Shown: one piece after another, positions 21,433 through 29,261 of the stretch
Layout of the letters: every line of letters begins with the position of its first letter
Position numbering within the stretch: the stretch's first letter is position 1
Origin: Perkinsus olseni
Taxonomy: Eukaryota; Perkinsozoa; Perkinsida
NCBI GenBank assembly: GCA_013115125.1
Contig: JABANN010000433.1
Coordinates: 1 to 29,261 of the forward strand
Length of the DNA: 29,261 nt
Direction: 5' to 3'
The notes under the pieces: model-generated
What the model saw: only the letters and a program-made list of their open reading frames with translations
What the model was told of the DNA's origin: nothing
Database searches by the model: none
Translations under genes and position numbers: made by a program

Positions 21433-24400
21433 CTAAACGACAGACGACCTTTTATAACCCGCGGCGCCAACAGCAGAGACCCCTCTCTTGCGTAGCCGCC
21501 TCAAGTGCTTCCTACTGCGAGCCCGAGAGTACTGCAATGCTTCAACTGGATCAACGTTATTACCAAGTATCTTGGCTCGAAGCATAGCTATGAGAGGCAA
21601 GACGCACACAGAGATTATCACGAGTAGTAAGAGCCAGAATGTGAGGTTGCCGACAGTGTCCTGAGCGTATCGCGTAACATCTGTTCTTGGTATGAGATCA
21701 AAAATAAAGACAAAACCAACATAGATGGCTATGTTGAGGACGAACATAAAAAATAAAAGTAATGCAGACCATTCAACTGTGAATATCATAATAATACATG
21801 ACACTAATAGTATGACAGCAGTATAGAGTAGTATAGACATTGACCAGAGGGATGATGACGCATGACCATTCCCGTTCACAGAGCTTTCAAGGTAACCCCA
21901 ATACACCCACACACCATAGAAGCACGCCAAAGACTGCACTGAGCCTGTGATGATCCACTTTAGGAGAACCCAGGGATTAAAGTTATAGTTTGCAGCTGTT
22001 CTACGGTAAAGACTCGGGATGACCTCCAAGCGCCATTTGTCGAGAGTCATGCTAGGAGGGTGGAGTATTCTACTACCATATCCAGCTGCTGCCGATTCTG
22101 ATGTGGCCGGGCCATCTAGATCTGGATGGATATCATGATCGAAGAGGGCTGCTATGAAGATTGGTACGATACAAAATACCGAGTTGTATACCATAACGTA
22201 GAAAGATGAGAAGACCGTTTGGCCAGTAAACTGCGATACTATCCCGAACCAGAACTGGCACAGTGTGAAAAGATAGTTCTTGTACACGAATACGTTGATG
22301 AAATGTGTATTACGTTCATAGTTCCACCTACCATGATAGAATAAGAGCCTGTATAGATCTTTAAAAGAGCTGATAGCATAGTCAGCCATACCAGCAGCTT
22401 GATACCCTTCCTGACCAAAGATGCCCACACCGACATGAGCCCGTTGGATCATATTGATATCATTAGCCCCATCACCAATAGCCAATATACTGGCACGCCC
22501 AGGTATATTATCCTTCACCAGAGATACTATCTGCCCCTTCTGCTTAGGGTTAACACGACAGAATACCGCCGACTCGCATTGAGGATGTCGTAGCACCTGG
22601 AGGAGCTTCTCCCGACTTTTAGGTTGGTCTAGGAGGTTGACCAAATTGGCACCATCTATAACTAGGGAGAAAGTAGCACTGATATCGCCACTAGCAGGTC
22701 CTGCTCCAAGTGGACGAGAAGCTATCAGATCCTCGTATGAGCGGGTACTCTCGGACAGCTGGCGTAGAGCCTGGTAAAGGAGGAAGCATCGCATTTACCA
22801 TCACCCACGAGACAACTGTACAAATACTACTACCACAGATGGTCCATCACGATTTTCTTTGGCTATGTCTATCTGCTCCTTTATATCCTTCCCTTCATCA
22901 GTGAGCTCCCATATCCTTCTCGGATCACTCGCCGATTCCTGCCTTGAGCGAAGGTCCGTATTGCCGTTGTCGCTCGTTGAATTAGGTAGAGGAGAGGATG
23001 ACCACTCATCACCAGCTAGATAATCATTCCCTGAACATCATCTACATGACCACGGAAAGAACAAGCTAATAATATAATTACTACTCATAACATGGCGTAG
23101 TGTCTTCAATGATATAAAGTTACCTCCACCGAACAATGATTGCTGTCCAAGCATAGTGTACCTAGATAGTGCGTCGTTGTGGGAGAGACATAGAGATGAG
23201 CTTACACATTATCGGTGTTGGTTATCAGACGGCAGCTCGATGCTATATTGATAGCTGTCTCACGCTTGTCCCCAGTTATCATGGCTACAGTTATACCAGC
23301 AGCCCTCAAGGCCTCTATAGTCTGCGGTACCCCATCTTGTAACTTATCCTCTACTGCTGTACATCCTAGTAGCGTTAGATTGACCTCTACCATAGTAGAG
23401 TCCAGCACAGCCATACGATGCTCTCTATTGTATATGTCATCCTGTATAGCAGACATCTTATCAGCTATACCACACCAATCGTTCCAAGTCATACTACGCA
23501 TAGCTACACATAATGTACCTACGTGGCCATGACGAGATTACCCTTCTAAACCTCCATAAGCCTGACTCTAACCCTACGGTATCCTTGGTTGGCGAACTCT
23601 CTAACGTAACGTTGTGTATGTGTCATTGTAGCCTTATGATCAGGGGTATCCACAAGACACTTGGGCAGCACCGAGCTATCCGCTCCTTTAGTATACACAT
23701 ACACCACCTTCTCTGGAGTATCTGACAACATCATCAGTACAGGCATCATGACTAACCCCAGAGGCTCCGCAACGTGAAACGTATCCAACCAATCGAATGG
23801 TGAGCCTACGGTGCCCATCTCTATTACTTGGCAAACTATTATCAGCAACTACTACAGACATCATCCTCCTATCACTGGTGAACTCTACAACATGTAACAG
23901 GTCCATAGTCTTGGTTTCCCCCGTGTGCAACAAGGATATATCAATAGTATCCGGGGTCCGGTCCATGAACCTTATACCAAAGTACCCTGCAGCTGATACC
24001 AGCGCACTCTCATCTGGTGATGTCCCTTGATATACAGCTGTGTCATTAATATCACCTTCACTACTTCTTTCAGCACGACCAATAGACGCAGGCCCATTAG
24101 AAGCATCCTCTCCCTTTGTCGCTCCAGCCTTTTTGCGTCGTTTTGACCTAGTGAATGCTCCGCTGAGACATCCTCCCCCACCACCTTCACCATCGTCATT
24201 AGAATACTCGGGATCTGGCAAAGTAGGGGGCTGTGCCCTCTCACATGTATGGTTGACAGCTAGGCCAAAGAGGAACTCATGAAGTGTCCTAGAGCTGGAG
24301 GATGCCTCCTGCATATGGGTCAGGGAGCGCCTCATTAGACTGACTAGATCGTCAGAGCATGGCAATACCCCAGAGAACTTCGGTGGGGCGGGCCAATCCG

Positions 24401-26497
24401 ATGACGATGAAGGTAAGTTGGCATTAAGTGCGGACACACCGGCGGCTCCCAGAGGCCAATCCTCGAGGCCTGCGGTAGCAGCGACTCTGGTTGTATCCTT
24501 GCGGTCAGCCGAGTAGAGGACCCCTCCCACAGCTGCTGCTTTAAACTCCATCTTATTACAGGTTAACGTACCAGTCTTATCACTAAATACATGAGTAATC
24601 ATACCGAGCTCCTCATGAATAGACTTGGAGTTACACCGAGCTGCGAGCTTCCTGAAAGCAGTGCAATGTAGAGTTCCAGTATGGACGTTATATAGGTGAA
24701 CACTGGACAAACTGGCATCGCCAGCACCAGCAGCAGCACCAGCAGCAGCAGCAGCAGGCTTCTGGACCACCACCTGTACTACCTTTCTGCATCATAGAGT
24801 TCATTATCCCATTCTATTAAGAAGGCTTGAGCTACACGAAGTACCTCCCCTGCTACCCATAATGATACTGGTATGAGGCTGTTCAGCAGGACGAAGTAGC
24901 TGAGATAGTTGATCAGGGGAGTCTGGTCTGATAGCCCAGACAAATACCTACGCAGCGCGATGGCGGTGATACCGGTCTTTGGGTATATCTACTAGTATTA
25001 TTATTACCATGGATAATCCGATGAATTAGGTGATGGTAGTGTACCGAATATGATCGTGGCTATGACACAGAGCATGGCTTGCAATATGAATAGGGTCAAG
25101 ACGTATTTATTCATCGCAATATCAACTGTGCTACGCTTGGCTGGTGCGAAGCCACCTAGAACGAGAAGTAGTAATGATAGTGGGGGTCACCTTAGACGTA
25201 TTCATGGTTACTACCATGATTGCTAATCATGAATCGTGATTCATGACCGGCATACACAACTACTCCTAACACCCAAGGAGTGTTCTTCAGAGTGCAACCT
25301 CGGAGTAGACTGACAGCAGCGCCACTCAGTGAGGAATACCTCTGCTCACTGCCACTATTACAGATTATCCATGCTCAGAGCTTCTATCGTACCCTCGTCA
25401 TCAGTGTTGCTTAGTGGAGATAAGGAGCCTTTGAACCTAAGTAGGATGGCGTTACTGGCGGCGTGCTGAGGCATGATGATGGAGAGGCGAGTTGGACCTA
25501 CTTTAATAAATCAGCTGAGGGAGCTTCGAATTGCATAGACATGGTATTGACCAATGTCGCCAGAGGCTCCTTTTTCGCTATGAATCCAGTGGATTGGCGT
25601 TTATACAAGCGAAAACCATCATCAGGTACTTGAGAATCGATCTCCATCTGCGCGAAGACCAAAGGCCTGTATCAATTGTTCCTCCTGGCTCTACTGTCTC
25701 ACCTGAGGACTTCCCTCACGTTGTTTGGTGTCCCTAGTCGAACGTGATGATTGCCTCTGTAACAATGGGGATCGAGACCTTCTCCCATCAGAGATGATAT
25801 CCGACACCAACTTGGGCGCTTGTCTAGTTTTAAGATTAGTCTCCCCATCTAGATTACTAGTCTCCATGAAAGCTACACAGCCCCTTTTAGGATCAGCCCC
25901 ATGGGATGATAATAGCATTATCATATCAGCTGGTAGCGGCTCGGATTCTCGCACCATTATGATGTCTCCGGGAAACAGCCGTGACCACTCTACTTTCTCT
26001 ATTGATCCTTGCGTAGTGACCCTCCTCGTTAATTCCCTGTTGGTCTCCTTATCCCTCTTGTATGCTAACCACTCCTCTACGAATTCACGAGCGATTGAGA
26101 CAAGTAGAACGAATGCTAGAGGTAGGACAGCTGCTATGGGGTTGAGGGAGCCAACATCAGGAATGCTCACTATGATGGCTGCCAATAGGAAATAACAGTT
26201 GGCCAGCCGCCGAAACTGGAATAGTAGAGATAGGGGCCAAAACGTCCACCAATTGTAACGTCTAGTGGATACAGAATTACCACTGTATGTGTGGCACGGC
26301 GTACCTGTAGAGTATACAAGAGAGAGCTATGATCATTACGAGTAATCCAAGTTATTGGATGACAGTGTACTACCAATAGTAACTTCTCTATATTGTTGTT
26401 GTTGGTTGTTGTTGCTCCTGGAGCCGCTGCCTCGTGTGATGCCTACTTTCCAACATCGTCGTCGTACAGAGTTGAGGGTCGGCAGACATGTCCCCAT
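21433..26497 (-). CDS. P4-type ATPase (phospholipid flippase)
   Basis: ATP-driven pump that moves phospholipids from the outer or lumenal leaflet to the cytosolic one, usually with a CDC50 partner (none in this window). Thirteen exons, 1411 residues: 26497-26374, 26304-25703, 25647-25502, 25436-25362, 25309-25215, 25155-25008, 24947-24783, 24651-23837, 23721-23578, 23518-23206, 23161-23085, 23030-22837, 22770-21433. All phases agree. Motifs in order: FQFRRLANCYFLL (TM1), NLDGETNLK (actuator), PVSLWVAGEV (TM4, the P4 PISL position), FSDKTGTLTCN (phosphorylated Asp, about residue 475), SPDESALV, EFTSDRRMMSV and TKGADSSVL (nucleotide domain), EDKLQDGVPQTIEAL, TGDKRETAINI, AIGDGANDINMIQ, then QFWFGIVSQFTGQTVF and the remaining membrane segments. 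An acidic, Gly-rich insert of about 75 residues sits before SPDE. The ATG follows an in-frame stop. Intron 24652-24782 holds a CAG repeat. Confidence 0.97.
24722..24758. repeat. CAG trinucleotide repeat in a flippase intron
   Basis: Interrupted (CAG)n tract inside the 131-nt seventh intron of the P4-ATPase gene (24652-24782). The intron happens to be open in one frame, which would read as poly-Ala if retained. The flanking exons join cleanly without it. Confidence 0.85.
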
Positions 26498-26635
26498 CCT
26501 TCAAGAGTTGTGAAGTAGAAAATCAACTGAGGCTGGAGCTCAGGAGAGGCAACTTGTTTCAAGACTACCACGGTAGGACGCGTAGTACGGCGTGGTAGTA
26601 CCACGATCGGATTAAGTGAGCGCGATGAGCTTGCC
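26498..26635 (-). promoter_or_regulatory. Intergenic region with overlapping inverted repeats upstream of the flippase
   Basis: 138 bases between the glycine-rich gene stop (26636) and the flippase ATG (26497), both minus. It contains ACTACCACG (26564-26572) and its exact reverse complement CGTGGTAGT (26591-26599). The second arm also pairs with TACCACG at 26599-26605, so two alternative hairpins compete for the central arm. A role in expression is inferred from position only. Confidence 0.55.
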
Positions 26636-27411
26636 CTAATACAATCTCAGAACTGTACTGAATCCTGTAGCACAGATAGAGAGATTACAATAGTGCTCGC
26701 CTGAAACTGCGAGAGAAAGGACCCGAACAACTGGGTGATAATCGAAACGGAGTAGCAAAGACTCACATTCGGAAGTACTTGGGGTGGATTCATCTGGGAA
26801 AGGATCACACTCGTCGGGCCCCTCCGGCTCTTCAAAAGAAAAAAAAAGGGCGATCACCATCGGCCCCGTCGCCGCCTCGGCAACCGTCACCGTCACCATT
26901 ATTTCCCCCGCTACCGCCTTGACCACCGTTACCGCCATCATTATGGCCGCCCTTACCGCCGTCGCCGCCGGTGCCACCATCACCGCCACCGCCATCCGGA
27001 CTGCCACGACCAGCAGCACCACCGCGACCGCCACGACCACTACTGCCGTCGCCCCCGTCACCACCGCGACCGCCGCGACGACCGCCGCGACCCCCACTGC
27101 TGCCGCGGCCTCCACTGCGACGGCCGCGACCCCCACTGCCGCCATGTCCGCCACGACGAGCATAATGGAAGCGACGACGATCCAAGAAACGACGAAGAGC
27201 ATCGTCCGACTATGTAGGATCATCGAAGTCGGCTACAGCATTGACGGCGGTTGGGTGGGTGGTCACTGAACTGGTAGCGGTTTCTCGCGTCGTCATGTTC
27301 TACGACGTCGAAGTAGGACTCTTGATCATCGATGGCCGCAGAAACTTCGTCTTGAACGGCAATGGTGACAGACGTGATGAGCAGGAGCGTCCCAATGCGA
27401 TAAGACTTCAT
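26636..27411 (-). CDS. Probable secreted glycine-rich protein
   Basis: Four-exon model, 192 residues: 27411-27304, 27209-26897, 26829-26767, 26730-26636. It begins with a clear signal peptide (MKSYRIGTLLLITSVTIAVQ, probably cut near VSAA), so the product should enter the secretory pathway. The second exon encodes about 85 residues made largely of Gly with Arg, Asp, Ser and Asn (GGxGG repeats such as GGRGGRRGGRGG). A short acidic stretch (PDECDPFPDESTPSTSE) and a C-terminal tail follow. Composition resembles cell-wall or adhesive structural proteins. The third intron is only 36 nt, and the second overlaps a T9 run, where a length error would also join the frames. In that exon the antisense strand is open as a Pro-rich frame. 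Third-base composition is much richer in G+C than in neighbouring genes. Confidence 0.6.
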
Positions 27412-27948
27412 GTTCGTAACAAAAATTTATCATTAGACGATCGGCGATGTGAAGATCGATCGCGTCACGCGGCGCGGGGCGTCGTCCCAACACGTATGCA
27501 CTCGGCGCCGGCCTCGGTGACCGCATGCTTGGGCAGTACCAGGTGGAATGCGGGCACGAGAGAGTTGAAGGCAGATAGACTGAGGCTGGCCCGGCAAGTT
27601 GATTGCATAATCCCATGCGTGCCCATAGTCGATACTCTGGGGAATTGGAAGAAGGGGGAGTAGAACCCGCGCGGACCGGATGTACAGGGATCAGTGAATA
27701 AGTGACCTTCTCAACAAGAATTCCCAGTCTGTTAGGCTTTATGTGGTCCCCATCGCTAGGGTTCTAGACCCTTGAACCTTCACATTAGCGAAGGTGGAGC
27801 TGTCCTGCATCAGGACCTGTTAGTGATTGTTATGCACTAGGCCTAAGGCCTTAAGAAGACGCTAGTTCTGGGTCTCTTGTTTTTTGAACACAGACCTACG
27901 CGCCCGCATGATTATTTGAAGCGTGATCAAGAGCCGTAACTTCTCTAG
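27412..27948. promoter_or_regulatory. Divergent intergenic region
   Basis: 537 bases between the starts of the secreted protein (-) and cornichon (+) genes, so it should contain both promoters. The left half (27440-27560) is strikingly rich in CG dinucleotides and G+C; the right half is AT-richer. GGCCT appears repeatedly near 27840 (TAGGCCTAAGGCCTTAAG). The region ends TTCTCTAG directly before the cornichon ATG. No gene supported. Confidence 0.45.
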
Positions 27949-28727
27949 ATGAGTATCATGATGCTACTTGGCAGTTCGTTTGATATGATATTCTATGCTG
28001 TTCTCTACAGTTGGGCGTATGTGGCCTTGTTCGTCACCACGTGTGCCCTCGTGTGTATAACAGTATACATGGTAATAATGGGGTATCGTAAACATCAGGT
28101 TAATACAACCTCAATGTACGGGTATCGTATTCTATTGGACTCATCACACTATCGTTATCAAGCTTGTAGTACGAGAGCTCTTCCTTCAACAAGTTGACCT
28201 CTTCAGTTGGGTGAGTTTGGAGATCTCGAGAGCGACTACACAAACCCCATCGACTTCTGCAATGAAGCAAATCAGGTGAAGTTACCCGAATAACGCCTGT
28301 CGGCTCATCTTGTGCCTCAGGTTGCCCGCTATGAGTTCGCATTGATAGCTGCTTCAGCAATGCTTCTCTTCTGCGCTTTTGATTGGATAGGGCTCTTAGT
28401 CTTCCTACCCTTTACAGCAGTAATGCTAAGGGAGTACTTCACTCGGCGGTAAAAGTCCTACCTTAGCTACTCAAGCCTGGAGTGAATGCTACCTCAGTTA
28501 CCTCTTCGAGAGCACTCTTCTATTCAAAGGGAAGAAGCTCGAGCATCACAAAAACTGGTAGTATGATCAACAAGCGAACAACGCGTTGAGCTCAAATTAT
28601 TTCCTTCAGGAGTGCTTTCCGACTGGTATTCTACGTCGTGTTTTTTGTTTACATAGTGTTCCGATTCATCCAATCGATTGTAGCGCATGGCATTGACGCG
28701 AAGTACACTTTGGTGCCCTACCAGTAA
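27949..28727 (+). CDS. Cornichon family cargo receptor (Erv14/CNIH-like)
   Basis: ER membrane cargo receptor that loads membrane proteins into COPII vesicles. Five exons, 165 residues: 27949-28071, 28207-28275, 28321-28448, 28498-28557, 28610-28727, stop TAA. Landmarks: an N-terminal membrane segment (FYAVLYSWAYVALFVTTCAL), then DLESDYTNPIDFCNEANQ, which matches the family signature DLExDYINPIxLC, a second hydrophobic block (FDWIGLLVFLPFTAVMLREY), YLFESTLLFKGKKLEHHK in the place of LLDATEIFRTLGKHK, and the last segment LVFYVVFFVYIVFRFIQSIV. Length fits the family (about 140-160). The first intron (28072-28206, 135 nt) is long and could contain a small exon. The ATG is preceded immediately by CTCTAG, a possible trans-splice acceptor. 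Confidence 0.93.
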
Positions 28728-28847
28728 CCATCACCATTCTTATACCATGTTTAATAACCTGATCCATACATTTCCTGATGCTCTACACCGCATTCCTGTT
28801 CATACCATTGTGTTTCTAAGATGTGTTACAGTACTCTGAATGCAGAT
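28728..28847 (+). other. Short same-strand intergenic region
   Basis: 120 bases between the cornichon stop and the next candidate ATG. Contains TTACAG at 28826-28831, 16 bases before that ATG, a possible trans-splice acceptor. If the cornichon stop is instead skipped by an intron (28724-28831), this stretch would be intronic and the downstream exons would be a C-terminal extension of cornichon. I consider that less likely because the shorter form already has the family's length. Confidence 0.45.
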
Positions 28848-29261
28848 ATGTCGCTTCGAGCTCTCGCTATGTCAGTCAATCAAGTGTTATCGGCGTGTCT
28901 GTGGTTTCTCTGCGCACATTCTGAGTGTAGCCGCGGCAAGTTGATCAGGGATTGCATCCAGTAAGCCTTCTCGAAGTCATGACATCAGAGCCGTCCCCAG
29001 TTACTCAGAGGAAGAGACGCAACAGCCAATCGTTTTGCCTCGAAAAAATACAGTGAGTCGGAAGAGCTGAGTTAAGTGTAGCCGTATGGTTGACTCCTGC
29101 ATGTTACTTCAACAAGGGTCATTCCCAATGGACGCAAGGCGGTGGTGCTGCTGTCGTCATTTCACTATTCATAGGCGAGGAAGTAGGGGGTGGAGATGCA
29201 AGAGGGGATGAGGCTGCTGTCGACGGTGACTGTCTTGAGAGAAGCATCTTGGCTCGCAAGC
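28848..29261 (+). CDS. Unrecognised gene, 5' part (runs off the right edge)
   Basis: Exons 28848-28883, 28941-28960, 29001-29052 and 29117 to the edge keep one frame across three GT-AG introns. The product begins MSLRALAMSVNQ, continues through HYSEEETQQPIVLPRKNT and becomes Gly- and acid-rich (QWTQGGGAAVVISLFIGEE). No domain recognised; there is a short hydrophobic patch (AAVVISLFI). The open frame reaches the last base, so the 3' end is outside. It could alternatively belong to the cornichon gene as a tail. Confidence 0.5.

Noticed and set aside
25227-25246. Perfect 9-bp inverted repeat TCATGAATC-GT-GATTCATGA
   Set aside because: It falls in a flippase coding exon (GHESRFMISN) and is adequately explained by codon choice; no sign of an element boundary.
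26784-27269. Plus-strand Thr/Ala- and Pro-rich open frames
   Set aside because: These are the antisense images of the glycine-rich repeat exon; low-complexity GC-rich DNA is open in most frames. Only the minus strand has a signal peptide.
27241-27663. 140-codon plus-strand open frame
   Set aside because: It overlaps the signal-peptide exon antisense and continues into a CG-rich region where all frames are open; no motif, no splice-compatible extension.
28100-28360. Minus-strand open frame of 86 codons (PTEEVNLLKEELSYYKL)
   Set aside because: It is antisense to the cornichon exons, which match a well-defined family signature.
29040-29247. Minus-strand Ser/Pro-rich frame beginning with an ATG at 29247
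   Set aside because: The plus strand gives a frame consistent through three introns (28848 onwards); the minus reading soon meets stops that need implausible introns.
1-29261. tRNA, rRNA, CRISPR arrays, prokaryotic operons
   Set aside because: No cloverleaf, ribosomal core sequence or spaced direct repeats were seen; the dense introns show this is a nuclear eukaryotic region.

Overview
The window is nuclear DNA from a protist that most resembles Perkinsus or a close relative (Perkinsea, the alveolates allied to dinoflagellates). This is an inference, with no database search behind it. It rests on complete eukaryotic membrane and signalling genes broken by about 100 tiny introns (mostly 40-70 nt, nearly all GT-AG) in 29 kb, short gaps between same-strand genes, CAG/CTG repeats in exons and introns, and a cyclic-nucleotide phosphodiesterase with the N-terminal membrane region known in alveolates. 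I built the gene models by hand, requiring a conserved motif or open frame on both sides of each intron and agreement of reading phase along the whole chain. No tRNA, rRNA, CRISPR array, viral relic or intact transposon was seen.

Layout. Positions 1-2792 (-): membrane-anchored cyclic-nucleotide phosphodiesterase, cut by the left edge within its catalytic domain. 2861-3223 (-): small unrecognised acidic-tailed protein. 3224-3445: divergent promoter region. A plus-strand run follows: anoctamin/TMEM16 (3446-8480, 30 exons), fatty-acid desaturase (8619-10234, 11 exons), a spacer with three hairpins, a rhodanese plus pseudophosphatase protein (10876-12500) and a mitochondrial carrier (12741-13603). 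The strands converge near 13.7 kb. A minus-strand run then reads towards that point from the right: glycine-rich secreted protein (27411-26636), P4-ATPase flippase (26497-21433, 13 exons), zinc-knuckle protein of the AIR/ZCCHC7 kind (20980-19155), and a 1306-residue coiled-coil protein (18946-13863, 20 exons). At the right edge on the plus strand are a cornichon-family cargo receptor (27949-28727) and the start of an unrecognised gene (28848 to the edge).

Several neighbours act on membranes. The flippase pumps lipids to the cytosolic leaflet, the anoctamin is predicted to be a calcium-gated scramblase or channel that collapses that asymmetry, the desaturase alters the acyl chains, and cornichon moves membrane cargo out of the ER. 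Nothing in the sequence proves that they are co-regulated. The strand arrangement (a divergent switch at 3.3 kb, convergence at 13.7 kb, a divergent switch at 27.7 kb) looks like the unidirectional gene blocks known from dinoflagellates and their kin.
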